This document shows, in pieces, positions 1-11,993 of a stretch of 64,000 nt of DNA. Source of the DNA: Limnohabitans sp. DM1 (lineage in GTDB: Bacteria; Pseudomonadota; Gammaproteobacteria; Burkholderiales; Burkholderiaceae_C). Each line of letters begins with the position of its first letter. The stretch's first letter is position 1. The DNA lies in assembly GCF_001269385.1 (NCBI RefSeq), contig NZ_CXOO01000011.1:124001-188000 (forward strand), in the 5' to 3' direction. A program made the position numbers and the translations under genes. Under the pieces are notes generated by a model. The model had not been told where the DNA came from, did no database searches, and was given only the letters and a program-made list of their open reading frames with translations.

Positions 1-136
1 GCGCAAGCGTAACCAAAGGCGCTGAAGATCGACGCCATCGAAACACGCTGGCCTTGCAATCGGCTGTTTGATCACCAATTAGCCACTCGGTAGCAATTTT
101 TCTTACCGATCTTCAACCTTGATTCAAATAATTCCT

Positions 137-1192
137 ATGCTGTTTAGCCCTCTTCAAATCGGCTCCGTTGCCCTCGCCAACCGCATGCTCATGGCACCGC
201 TGACCCGAGCGCGTGCCAGTGCAGGGCATCTGCCCAATCCGCTCATGGCCGAGTACTATGCGCAGCGCGCCAGCGCCGGTCTGATCATCACCGAGTGCAC
301 CATGATTGCCGAGAACACCTCGGCCTTTGTCAACGAACCCGGTATTTACAACGCCGCACAAATCGAAGCCTGGAAAGAAACCACTGCCGCTGTTCATGCC
401 AAGGGCGGCAAAATCTTCATGCAAATCTGGCACGCCGGCCGCGCCGCACACCCGGCCAACAATGACGGGGCTCCGATTGTTTCGTCCAGCAAACTGCCGC
501 TCCAGGGCGATGCCCACACCGCGCAAGGCATGTTGCCCCAAGCCACACCCCACGCCTTGCTGGAAAGCGAAATTGCCACCATCGTGCAAGCCTTTGCGCA
601 GGCCGCCAAAAACGCCATGGCTGCAGGTTTTGACGGCGTGGAAGTACACGGTGCCAACGGCTACTTGATTGATCAATTTCTGCGCGACAGCGCCAACCAA
701 CGCAGCGACAGCTACGGCGGCACATTGGAACAACGCGCACGCTTCCTGTTTGAGGTTTTGACCGCCGTGTGTGCGGCCATCGGCAGCGACCGGGTGGGCC
801 TGCGCCTGTCGCCCCTGAACAGCTACAACGACATGAAAGACAGCGACCCGCTTGCCTGGACAGCCTACCTGGCCGAGCAACTCAACCGCTTTGATTTGGC
901 CTACTTGCACATCATGCGGGCAGACTTTTTTGGCCTGCAAAAAGCCGATGTGATGCCCCTTGCACGCGCCCACTACAAAGGTGTGCTGATTGGCAACATG
1001 GGATACACCCCAGCCGAGGCCGAGGCGGCCACCACCGAAGGCAAGCTTGACGCCGTCGCCTTTGGCAACGGCTTCCTCGCCAACCCCGACTTCCCTGCCC
1101 GTGTGAAAGCGGGTGCGGCCATGAACGTACCCGACCAAAGCACCTTTTACACCCCCGGCGCCAAGGGCTACACCGATTACCCAACGCTGTAA
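137..1192 (+). CDS. nemA: Alkene reductase, old yellow enzyme family (NemA-like)
   Basis: This is a 351-residue FMN-dependent ene-reductase expected to reduce activated C=C bonds (N-ethylmaleimide, enones, nitro esters) with NAD(P)H in the cytosol. The TIM-barrel landmarks of the family are all present: an N-terminal LFSPLQIGSV...NRMLMAPLTR, LMAEYYAQRASAGLIITE, the flavin-site QIWHAGR, the substrate-site VEVHGANGYLIDQFL, SYGG, and the NemA-type ending YTDYPTL. A TTG lies in frame at 119, but the ATG at 137 starts exactly where family proteins start. It is a single-gene unit facing away from whatever lies left of the window. NemA is the best match by eye; a closely related xenobiotic or morphinone reductase cannot be excluded. 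Confidence 0.9.
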   Translation: MLFSPLQIGSVALANRMLMAPLTRARASAGHLPNPLMAEYYAQRASAGLIITECTMIAENTSAFVNEPGIYNAAQIEAWKETTAAVHAKGGKIFMQIWHAGRAAHPANNDGAPIVSSSKLPLQGDAHTAQGMLPQATPHALLESEIATIVQAFAQAAKNAMAAGFDGVEVHGANGYLIDQFLRDSANQRSDSYGGTLEQRARFLFEVLTAVCAAIGSDRVGLRLSPLNSYNDMKDSDPLAWTAYLAEQLNRFDLAYLHIMRADFFGLQKADVMPLARAHYKGVLIGNMGYTPAEAEAATTEGKLDAVAFGNGFLANPDFPARVKAGAAMNVPDQSTFYTPGAKGYTDYPTL

Positions 1193-1203
1193 TCAACGCT
1201 GAA

Positions 1204-1240
1204 GAAAAAAAGCCCGAACTGGGAACGGTTCGGGCTTTAA
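1204..1240. terminator. Bidirectional rho-independent terminator
   Basis: A perfect 9-bp stem (AGCCCGAAC at 1211-1219 with GTTCGGGCT at 1228-1236) encloses an 8-nt loop. The A-run at 1205-1210 gives a good U-tract when read on the minus strand, so it serves mainly the DUF2130 gene ending at 1294. On the plus strand a weaker TTT follows, which may help end the alkene reductase transcript. Confidence 0.8.
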
Positions 1241-1293
1241 GCGGATGTGGAGCGGGCTGAGGGGTGTTACCTCAGGGCGCATTGAGCGCCGTC

Positions 1294-2706
1294 TCAGTCG
1301 GGGATGTTCCCCGGCAACTCTGCAAACTTGGCCGCCATCGTGGGGTTGCCGCGCGTCAGCTTCTTGATCGTCAAGTCGTCGGCCTTGTCGTTGGCCAGGC
1401 GCAAATTGTTGGCTGACTTGTGCAGCGCTTCCTTGGTTTTTTCCAGGTCCTTGATGGCTTCGTCAATGCGTTTGACGGCTTCTTCAAAGCCCTCAGAGGC
1501 CAGACGCCAATTGCGGTCAAACGCCGTCTTGAATTCGTCCAGCTGGGATTCAAACTTGGTGATGTCCACGTTCTGCGAGCGCACCAGGGCCAGCTCGGAC
1601 TTGTACTTCATCGCGTTCAAAGCGGCATTGCGCAGCAGCGTGATCAGGGGCACAAAGAACTGGGGCCGCACCACGTACATCTTGGGGTAGCGGTGCGACA
1701 CATCGACGATGCCGCTGTTGTACAACTCGCTCTCCGGCTCCAGCAGGGACACCAGCACCGCGTACTCGCAGGCCTTTTCAGTGCGGTCTTTGTCCAGCTC
1801 TTTCAGAAAATCTTCGTTCCGCTTCTTGGTGGCCGTTTCGTCGCTTTCGTTCTTCATCTCAAACATGATGGAAACGATCTCGGCACCCGACTCGTCTGAG
1901 TCGCGAAAAATGTAGTCGCCCTTGCTGCCGTTGCGGGCGTCGTTGTCTTTCTCAAAATGCGCCCGTTGAAAAGCGGCTGCACGGATGCGGTTGAACTCGA
2001 TCTCGCAGTGCTGCTCCAGGGTTTCACCCACCATCTTGGTCGACAGCCGCGCCTTCATGTCGCGCAGGCGCGCAATCTCGCCATCGCGGTCGCGCAGCTG
2101 CAAGGCGAATTGCTCCTTGATAGCTTTCTCTTCCAGCTGGTTTTTCACGGTGATGAGGCTCAGATCATTTTTGAGGCCATCGCGCTCGCGAGCGACCACA
2201 CCCACGGCCTCGTTCACAGCCAATTGACGCGCTGTCTCGGTGGCCGCCAGCTTGGCTTGCAGCGCCTGAATTTCGGCGTCCTTTTTGGCGGCTTCGGCCT
2301 GCAGCGCATGGGCCAACTTGGCCTCGGCCAACTGGGCTGCCGCTTGGCTGCTGTTGCGCGCCCTCTCCTGTTCGGTCTTCAGCTCGTTGGCCAACTGATC
2401 GCGCTCTTTGCTCACCGTGCTCAAAGCCTCCGTCACCGCCAGCTTGCGCGTCACCTCGCCCGCGTCGAGCTGGGCTTTCAGCGCCTGAATCTCCGTGTCT
2501 TTGGCCGCCGCTGTTTTTTGCAGCGCATTGGTGACATTGGCCTCGGCCAAAGCAATCGCGTCGCGCTTTTCCCGCTCGGCCAGCTCCAGCCGCTCGTGCA
2601 ACTGCTTTTCAAAGTCGCCGTCGCGCACCTGCTTGAGGATGTCGGCGTATCCCGCCTCGTCGATCTTGAAGGCTTTGCTGCAGTGGGGGCAGATGATTTC
2701 GTGCAT
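1294..2706 (-). CDS. DUF2130 domain protein
   Basis: This is a 470-residue protein of the DUF2130 family, whose members pair a small N-terminal zinc-ribbon-like segment with a long coiled coil and a conserved C-terminal domain. Here the start [13 protein letters not shown] carries the CPHC pair, residues of about 30-230 are Ala/Glu/Lys/Gln-rich heptad-like coil, and the conserved block follows ([50 protein letters not shown]). The domain resembles restriction-type nuclease folds, but its function is not established. An upstream in-frame start at 2796 would add 30 residues of unlikely composition, so the ATG at 2706 was chosen. It sits beside the restriction cluster on the same strand but is separated from it by 162 bp. 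Confidence 0.85.
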   Translation of the reverse strand: MHEIICPHCSKAFKIDEAGYADILKQVRDGDFEKQLHERLELAEREKRDAIALAEANVTNALQKTAAAKDTEIQALKAQLDAGEVTRKLAVTEALSTVSKERDQLANELKTEQERARNSSQAAAQLAEAKLAHALQAEAAKKDAEIQALQAKLAATETARQLAVNEAVGVVARERDGLKNDLSLITVKNQLEEKAIKEQFALQLRDRDGEIARLRDMKARLSTKMVGETLEQHCEIEFNRIRAAAFQRAHFEKDNDARNGSKGDYIFRDSDESGAEIVSIMFEMKNESDETATKKRNEDFLKELDKDRTEKACEYAVLVSLLEPESELYNSGIVDVSHRYPKMYVVRPQFFVPLITLLRNAALNAMKYKSELALVRSQNVDITKFESQLDEFKTAFDRNWRLASEGFEEAVKRIDEAIKDLEKTKEALHKSANNLRLANDKADDLTIKKLTRGNPTMAAKFAELPGNIPD

Positions 2707-2868
2707 GTTGGAGATGGTCTTATTGTTAGTTGAACTATGTATCTGACTGAGCATACCGGCCTGTAGTTTGAACCTGGCCCGCCCTTCGGGCACCAACCCA
2801 ATGTCGATGAAGTCCTAACTGAATGCTGCAGTTAGAGTTTGCGCTTATCTAACGCGGAAAGAAGAAAA

Positions 2869-5499
2869 TCAGCGCCTCCGCTGTAATTCGGTCAAACCCG
2901 CATCAAGAGCTGTTGCCGCCTCGACAATTCGTCGCACGGTTGCCCTATCAAACTCGTTGTCACGCTGAGCATCATGTGTCCCACTGTTGAGGTAGCCCCA
3001 TTCAATCGAACTACCGTTGATCCCCAAGAGATCATCAAATGCAGCCAATACAGTGGGCATTGCCGCGTGTGGATTTGGTATGCGCCCCAAAGCGGAACGC
3101 AGCTTGGAGCACTTGTTGTTGAGCTCCCAATTTGCTCTTGGTCCTCCGAGTTTGAGTTCCAGTCTGCCATCCCCCTGCTTTCCCAGCCACGTCCACAGAC
3201 GATCGGTAACGCTTTCGATGGCTGGCCTCGAATGGCGTAGAGCATCCCGTTTTTCTTCGGCAGCCAAAGCGGCTTGGGCTAGCAGGACGTAGTTTTTGGT
3301 GGGTGGATTGGTATCAACACATAGGTGGTGCCCCCCTTCATGAGGAAGGAACTTATAGACCTTGATAAGCTGAGCCCGCTGCACACCCAACTCTTGCTGG
3401 ATTCGGTGCAAAAACTCCTCAGCATGCGAAGTCAGGATGACTTGCTTGTCGGTAAGCAGATTCTCTTCAAAAAAAGTTCGCCAAATACCATTTCGGTGTT
3501 CATCGTCAATGGCGTTCACTACATCATCGAAGATCACAACTGGGCAGCCTTGTTCGATGTTCTTCGCCAGCAATATGGCCAATCCCAAGCATTTAATATG
3601 GCCTTCGCTGAGAATGATCAACGCGTCATAGCGGACCCCAGGTTCTGCGGTAAATTCAATCTCGATCTTGCCGTTTTCCGCAAGCGGGAGCCATAAAGCG
3701 TGAAGCAGATCAGCTGGTGGATCGTCTCGATTAAACGCGTTGTACAGATCTCGAGCGCGTTGCCCAAGACCTTGCAGGAGTAGGGCTGGCAATCCATCCA
3801 AATAGAGCTTTAAAGTCATTAAAAATTCGTCGTAGCTATCCCTGATCACTCGGTGATGGGCAATAACATTTGCCTCTGCGGCAACTTCGGCCACTAACTC
3901 GCGATTTGCTTCTTCAAACTGCGCCACTGCCGCGTGAGCTTGCTGCAATGCTTGCTGACTCGTAGCACGGATGGTCCGACAGTGCTCAATCTCGGCACGA
4001 TATCCGTTGAGTCGATCACGCTCTGTTGCAAGTTCTTGACGATGAGTCAGAATTTTTTGACTTTCGACATCGCGTTGCTCAACGATATTGACTAGCTCCA
4101 ACAAGGTCTGCCATGCGCGGTGACTGTCATCCACCCAGGGCTGCAGCCACAAACCGTCGGCGGCGACTGGTAACGGCGGCAGATTCGCGAGGTTGAGTTT
4201 TTCTGGACAGACGGTAGCAATGGCGCGGATGGCCGCAGACATTGTTGCGAGCAACGTTTGCAGCGCGCTGTTCAAAGCCAATCGGTATTGTTGTTCTTGG
4301 CGCTGGATTGCCGCAAGCTCTGCGAGTTGCGCCAAACCAGCTCGCGCATTGTCAAATGGGTTGATGGAAACCTGACTCAGATCGGTTCCACAAGCAGGAC
4401 ATGCCGTGGCTCCTTCACTTAATTGCAGTACAGCGGTGTAAAGCTGTGTATACGAAACATCCCCGGCACGAGCGGCTAGTTGACTGGTTGCTGCTCGCAG
4501 AAGTGCGTCTATACGATACGTCTCTGCAAGTGCACTCTCGAGTTCTATTCGGGTAGTGCCGAATATCTGTGGCGATGCGGCGTCGAGTAACCCTTGAACA
4601 TAAGGTAGGCGCCCCTGTGTCTGTGTATTTCCAAATAGCCAATCTGAAACCTCGTCAAATGATTTGCCCGGCCATATGCGTTGCGCCAGCGCGGACTCGT
4701 CGCGGTCCAGTTGCGCGAGTTTCTCAGCAGACGAGCTGATAAGTTGCTCTGAAGCCGCCAACTGAGTCCGGCGTGCTGCGAGTGTCAGGCTCTTGATCCC
4801 CGAAAGGTTGAGGTTCTCGTCAAGGGTTGGGTTGAAGCCTCGAACGAACTCGTTGAACTGATCCACCCCAAACAATGTGGCAATTAGTTGACGCTGGTCC
4901 CCGGGAGTCCTTGCTGCGATCCGAGCGAAGTCATCAAGACGATTTTTCTCGATGAAGCAGAATCGATACGCATCTTCATTGGCTGCAACTACAGCCGGTG
5001 ATGCATCGCCTGTGCGTGATGTCAAGATTGGCATCGTATGACTGCGAAGGCGAGCGTTGTTGCAGTACACGCGATGGTCTATTCGTTTGACCTTTGCTTC
5101 GCTGATAGAGCCCAGCATCGCTGCTTCCAGTGCTTCGCAAAAACTACTCTTTCCTGTGCCATTGGCCCCGTAGACGAGTGTTGTGTCTCGGCTGAGATCA
5201 AAGGTCTCTTGGCGCATGAAACCGCGAAACGGGCCCACTGTAAGGCTATGCAAACGCCCCATTTGTCGCTCGTTCCCACCTGGCAACACGCTCTGCTGAA
5301 TCTCCGCTGTGGTTGCAAGCAGATGGTTTATTGCGATTGGAGCCAGTCGCACAGAACGCGCACGTCGTGCTGTGCCGACTTCCGCGAGATGATCAAGATT
5401 AGCAAATACTAAATTTGCCATGCGCTTCACATTGTCCGAAATAGAAGATCCGGATAGTGATGTAAGAAACCGCTGATATTCAGAGCGAACTGATGCCAT
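2869..5499 (-). CDS. SbcC/Rad50-like ATPase with zinc hook, RloC-like candidate
   Basis: This 876-residue protein lies downstream of hsdR in the restriction operon. After a helical N-terminal ~80 residues comes an SMC-type ATPase half: LTVGPFRGF, Walker A GANGTGKSS (111-119), long alpha-helical arms with a CPACG zinc-hook motif near residue 366, then the signature-like SEGHIKCLGLAILLA and Walker B CPVVIFDDVVNAIDDEH near residue 650. The C-terminal region contains RPAIE (R758, E762) and LNSGTHDAQRDNEFD (H842), an R-x3-E plus distal H arrangement like the anticodon-nuclease triad of PrrC and RloC. Length (RloC is about the same size), zinc hook and linkage to hsd genes fit an R-linked RloC-like abortive-infection protein. 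The nuclease assignment is inference; a generic AAA_13 defence ATPase is the alternative. Confidence 0.75.
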   Translation of the reverse strand: MASVRSEYQRFLTSLSGSSISDNVKRMANLVFANLDHLAEVGTARRARSVRLAPIAINHLLATTAEIQQSVLPGGNERQMGRLHSLTVGPFRGFMRQETFDLSRDTTLVYGANGTGKSSFCEALEAAMLGSISEAKVKRIDHRVYCNNARLRSHTMPILTSRTGDASPAVVAANEDAYRFCFIEKNRLDDFARIAARTPGDQRQLIATLFGVDQFNEFVRGFNPTLDENLNLSGIKSLTLAARRTQLAASEQLISSSAEKLAQLDRDESALAQRIWPGKSFDEVSDWLFGNTQTQGRLPYVQGLLDAASPQIFGTTRIELESALAETYRIDALLRAATSQLAARAGDVSYTQLYTAVLQLSEGATACPACGTDLSQVSINPFDNARAGLAQLAELAAIQRQEQQYRLALNSALQTLLATMSAAIRAIATVCPEKLNLANLPPLPVAADGLWLQPWVDDSHRAWQTLLELVNIVEQRDVESQKILTHRQELATERDRLNGYRAEIEHCRTIRATSQQALQQAHAAVAQFEEANRELVAEVAAEANVIAHHRVIRDSYDEFLMTLKLYLDGLPALLLQGLGQRARDLYNAFNRDDPPADLLHALWLPLAENGKIEIEFTAEPGVRYDALIILSEGHIKCLGLAILLAKNIEQGCPVVIFDDVVNAIDDEHRNGIWRTFFEENLLTDKQVILTSHAEEFLHRIQQELGVQRAQLIKVYKFLPHEGGHHLCVDTNPPTKNYVLLAQAALAAEEKRDALRHSRPAIESVTDRLWTWLGKQGDGRLELKLGGPRANWELNNKCSKLRSALGRIPNPHAAMPTVLAAFDDLLGINGSSIEWGYLNSGTHDAQRDNEFDRATVRRIVEAATALDAGLTELQRRR

Positions 5500-5562
5500 G
5501 AAAATCCTTATGAAATATCTCTATGCCCTGTGCCACAAAGGCCAGTTAAGCCTTCACTGTCT

Positions 5563-8835
<3,273 letters not shown>

Positions 8836-8871
8836 GGTCGAATTGAGATTTGGCTGTGTGGGTGAAGGCAG

Positions 8872-10173
8872 TCAGGCGGCAGCTTGCCAGTCGCGGACGT
8901 CGATCTTTCCGGTGACGGCGGCAGAGATCAGGGCGGTGCGGCGTTCTTGCATGAGCTCAATTTGTGCCTGAGCTTGCAGAATGATTTTGTCGAACTTAGC
9001 GTTTTTTTCTTGCAGATATTTGGCGATTTCGATTGCTTCTGATAGCGGAGGTCTGGTTATTGGGAGGTTCTCGATAACCTTCATTCCAATGTTCTGCTGT
9101 GTTCCGAAGCTCCAACTGATTGCGATTGCATCAGAAAAATTCCGCGAACGCATAAAGTTCAAAACAAAATACGGATAGTTCAACTCATTGCATCTAATGG
9201 CAGCGAGTGGCGACCAAATGTTGAAGACATCATCCGTCTCGACAATTGCTGTCACACCTGTTGTCGCACCAGACTTGACCATATAAATATCGAATTTTTT
9301 TGGCGAGTACTTCTTCGAAAAACGTTGATTGTCTGCGTCAGAAATATGCGCGCGAATTTTTTCAAAATCAATTTGACCGGACGAAACAGCTTCTGCTGAC
9401 ACAAAGGGGATACCGGCATCAAAAAACTCGGGCGTTTCGTGCGGGCCATCGGTTATCGGTGTTGAAACAATGTGCTTGATTGCATGCACATCCCAATGTG
9501 CAGGGACTTCACCCAGCCACTCCACGCCGGAGTCTTTCATCGGGGCGTTGGGGTTGAGGCCTTTGGTGACGGCGTGGCTGATGACGGCTTGCCGCTTTTC
9601 CTTGAGCAAGTCAATCAGCCGCTGCTGCTTCTCAATCAAGGCATCAATCTTTGCCGTTTCGTGGTCAAGGAAGGCTGCAATTTTTTCCGATTCAAAACTT
9701 GGAATAGGAACATTCAAAAGACCAATAAAGTCCCAGCTTGCCCGTGGCATTTTTGAGCCATAGGTAGAAGAGTCAACCTGCTTAATGAACTCTTCTGTCA
9801 ACGTGAAGTAATGCAAAAACTTGGAATCTACTTTTCTGCTGGTCATAACCAGGAATTCGGAAGAGCAAATTCCTGAAAAATCGGCCAACCATGATTTGGC
9901 AAGATACGGCCTTAATTTCCCGAACAGGACGTCGCCAATTGAAAATACGTTTGATATTCCTTCAGGGGTAACTTCTTCGGTGGCAATGAACTTCCCGCTA
10001 TTTGATTGAACGTTTTCCAGCCCAACATATCTTTCTTCGTTACGCGGGGCCACTTTTTTACCAGCGAGCTCGCTGGCAAATTTCAGACGAACACAATCCC
10101 AATCACAAGGAATATTGCCCAACCACTCCACACCAGAATCCTTGTACCCCGGATAAGCCTTGTACAAACTCAT
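8872..10173 (-). CDS. hsdS: Type I restriction enzyme, S (specificity) subunit
   Basis: This 433-residue HsdS would supply both half-site recognition domains of the M2S complex. The internal duplication is clear: each half begins with KDSGVEWLG plus a Pro-Trp segment (about residues 11-27 and 212-228), followed by a variable target-recognition domain and then a conserved helical spacer (FLDHETAKIDALIEKQQRLIDLLKEKR after the first, IAKYLQEKNAKFDKII after the second). The start codon overlaps the stop of the truncated upstream gene (ATGA at 10170-10173), the normal hsdM-hsdS coupling. With that gene destroyed, HsdS translation has lost its natural partner and probably its promoter. Confidence 0.93.
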   Translation of the reverse strand: MSLYKAYPGYKDSGVEWLGNIPCDWDCVRLKFASELAGKKVAPRNEERYVGLENVQSNSGKFIATEEVTPEGISNVFSIGDVLFGKLRPYLAKSWLADFSGICSSEFLVMTSRKVDSKFLHYFTLTEEFIKQVDSSTYGSKMPRASWDFIGLLNVPIPSFESEKIAAFLDHETAKIDALIEKQQRLIDLLKEKRQAVISHAVTKGLNPNAPMKDSGVEWLGEVPAHWDVHAIKHIVSTPITDGPHETPEFFDAGIPFVSAEAVSSGQIDFEKIRAHISDADNQRFSKKYSPKKFDIYMVKSGATTGVTAIVETDDVFNIWSPLAAIRCNELNYPYFVLNFMRSRNFSDAIAISWSFGTQQNIGMKVIENLPITRPPLSEAIEIAKYLQEKNAKFDKIILQAQAQIELMQERRTALISAAVTGKIDVRDWQAAA

Positions 10174-10260
10174 TCCGCGTCCCCCTCGCCCACGTTCGCC
10201 AGATAAAACTCATGCAGTTTGGCCTGCAGCAGTTTCTTGTCCGGCCACAGGGTCTGGCGG
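10170..10260 (-). pseudogene. 3' remnant of the gene upstream of hsdS (probably hsdM)
   Basis: Only the last ~29 codons survive, ending LLQAKLHEFYLANVGEGDAE and a stop that overlaps the hsdS start by ATGA. The reading frame runs straight into the terminal repeat of the IS element at 10260/10261. Position, orientation and coupling make hsdM the obvious candidate, since the classical operon order places the methylase directly before hsdS. The remaining tail is too short to prove this from sequence alone. Confidence 0.65.
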
Positions 10261-10278
10261 CAATCCACCGAACTTAAG
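10261..10278. repeat. Left terminal inverted repeat of the IS
   Basis: CAATCCACCGAACTTAAG; its reverse complement recurs at 11645-11662 with one substitution (CTTATGTTCGGTGGATTG). Confidence 0.88.
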
Positions 10279-10459
10279 ATATAATTATTGACGCAACTCA
10301 TTGATTTAATTGAAGTTTTTCTTATTTTCTCTCGCCGCAACATGACAACCACCATGGTAAGAAAATATAGGGTTAACCCTTGGGTCATCGCCTCTTGATG
10401 ACCTGACCTCTGTCTTTGCCAAGCTGGGTCAGTTCATACACAGCACCGCCTTTGCAGAT

Positions 10460-11641
10460 TTGGCCCGAGGTGCCCAGTCCACCGCCTTTGTTCGCCAACG
10501 CAAACTGCCCCTGCCTTGTCTCGTGGGCGCTTTGCTCAGCCAACGCTCTCAATCTCAGCAGCTGATGCTGGACTCGTTTTTCGCCAGCTTGGCCGGTCAC
10601 CCAGGCCTGCAGCGCGGCGCCTCTGATCGCGCCTTTGCCCAAGCACGCAACAAACTCAAGCCCGCAGCCCTGACCGCTTTGAATGCTCAATTGCTGGACC
10701 TGGCTCAAGCCAGAGACTGGATGCCGCTTTGGCATGGCTTGCGTGTGGTGGCCGCAGACGCCTCTGTGTTCATGCCCGCCACCCGTGCGTGTCACCGAAC
10801 GCGCCTTGCGGCACATCCCGATCAGCGCTTGTTTGGCCTGTATCTGCCCGGCCCTGAGCTGTGTCTGCATGCCCAGCTCTACGGCCCTGAGACTGGCGAG
10901 CGTCAGATGCTTTTTGAGAGTCTGCACCACCTGCAAGCCAATGATGTTCTGGTGCTTGACCGGGGCTATCCGGCCGCTTGGTTGATCGCCCTGTTGCAGC
11001 AGCAAAGCATCCGCTTTTGTATGCGCTGCGACAGTGACAGCGGCTTCAAGGCGGTGCGCGAGTTCTTGCGCAGCGGCACCAGCGAGGCGATGGTCACCCT
11101 GAACATGCCCAGCACTGAAGATGCCAAGGATTACGAGTTCATTCGCCAAGCCCCGCGCGTGCGACTGGTGCGTTGTGTCAGCTCCAGCGGCAAGGTGCGC
11201 GTGCTGCTCACCAACATGGATGCACGGGCGTTTCCTGCTGAGGTTTTTGGGCAGCTGTACCACCAACGCTGGCGCATCGAAGAAGCCTTCAAACGCCTTA
11301 AGCACCGCCTGAAAATCGAAAGCGTCAGCGGCCTGAGCCAGCAAGCCTGTGTCATTGATATCGCCGCCAAAGTGTTGGCCGACAACCTGGGCGCTTTGCT
11401 CAGTTACTGTGCCCGTGGCATGCAAGAGCGCACTGATCGAATCTGCAACCGCAGCTACGCGGCCAGCCTGATGCAACGCATGCTGCCCCGTTTGCTGTTG
11501 CTGCCTAGCGCCCTTGCGACGTGCATCGCCCAGAGCATCGAACTGCTCAAGGGCAATCTGGTGCGAAGGGTTGAAGGCCGATCTCGGCCACGACCTGCGA
11601 GCAAAACAAAGCCGCATCCGCATTTGGCTTACAAGGCGTAG
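10460..11641 (+). CDS. IS4-family DDE transposase
   Basis: This transposase has 393 residues from the TTG at 10460. Catalytic blocks are visible: the first Asp in VVAADASVF, the second in VLVLDRGYP, and the YREK signature in YHQRWRIEEAFKRLK (Y-x2-R-x3-E-x6-K), which also carries the catalytic Glu. The open frame continues upstream to a stop near 10364 and encodes a plausible family N-terminus (LTSVFAKLGQFIHSTAFADLA), but it has no ATG, GTG or TTG there. The true start may be the CTG at 10403 or another non-canonical codon. No frameshift or internal stop is seen, so the element could be active. Confidence 0.92.
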   Translation: MARGAQSTAFVRQRKLPLPCLVGALLSQRSQSQQLMLDSFFASLAGHPGLQRGASDRAFAQARNKLKPAALTALNAQLLDLAQARDWMPLWHGLRVVAADASVFMPATRACHRTRLAAHPDQRLFGLYLPGPELCLHAQLYGPETGERQMLFESLHHLQANDVLVLDRGYPAAWLIALLQQQSIRFCMRCDSDSGFKAVREFLRSGTSEAMVTLNMPSTEDAKDYEFIRQAPRVRLVRCVSSSGKVRVLLTNMDARAFPAEVFGQLYHQRWRIEEAFKRLKHRLKIESVSGLSQQACVIDIAAKVLADNLGALLSYCARGMQERTDRICNRSYAASLMQRMLPRLLLLPSALATCIAQSIELLKGNLVRRVEGRSRPRPASKTKPHPHLAYKA

Positions 11642-11644
11642 AGG

Positions 11645-11662
11645 CTTATGTTCGGTGGATTG
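11645..11662. repeat. Right terminal inverted repeat of the IS
   Basis: CTTATGTTCGGTGGATTG lies 4 bp after the transposase stop codon and is the inverse of 10261-10278 with one mismatch. Confidence 0.88.
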
Positions 11663-11993
11663 GTGCGTGAGTGGGTTGGTGTACGTGAGCTTGATTTGCC
11701 TCTTGAGTGTGCAGGCAATAATCCCCACTGCAATGGCCAGTTGTCTAATTTCAGTTCAACTACAACTGGTATCGGGATACGCGTTAATTTTGATAATGAC
11801 AAATCATTTTTTCTGACTTCCCTCCCTGTAACTTTCTATAAAATTCGCTGACGCATTTATATGAAGGAAATGACAAAAGTCATGAATTATTAATATTTAT
11901 AAAAATGCAGAAAAATTTTTATACATTTATTTTTCAAGACTTTTTCAGCTTCTAAAATAAAGAAACCATAGGGATAAATTTTTTAAAATAATT
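11663..11993. other. Non-coding A+T-rich stretch at the left edge of the island
   Basis: These 331 bp between the IS and the first island gene become very A+T-rich after about 11780. No convincing reading frame, terminator or repeat is visible, and no copy of the right island edge (31505-31672) could be recognised. The A/T tracts just before 11994 probably contain the promoter of the downstream gene. Confidence 0.5.

Larger units (their letters stand above)
10261..11662 (+). mobile_element. IS4-family insertion sequence, 1402 bp
   Basis: The element is bounded by near-perfect 18-bp inverted repeats (10261-10278 and 11645-11662, one mismatch) and carries one DDE transposase gene. No direct duplication is visible in the flanks: the left flank ends ...GGTCTGGCGG and the right begins GTGCGTGAGT. 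This suggests a deletion or recombination after insertion, consistent with the loss of most of the gene upstream of hsdS. Confidence 0.88.

Noticed and set aside
1-38. Possible start of a minus-strand gene running off the left edge (ATG at 38)
   Set aside because: Only about a dozen codons are visible and no family can be recognised, so it was not listed as a gene.
2778-2835. Two short hairpins between the DUF2130 gene and the RloC-like gene
   Set aside because: The stems GCCCG/CGGGC and CTAACTG/CAGTTAG are real, but neither is followed by a U-tract in either direction, so a terminator call is not supported.
10385-11728. Minus-strand open frame of 447 codons across the IS element
   Set aside because: It is antisense to the transposase with its intact catalytic motifs; it is a shadow frame.
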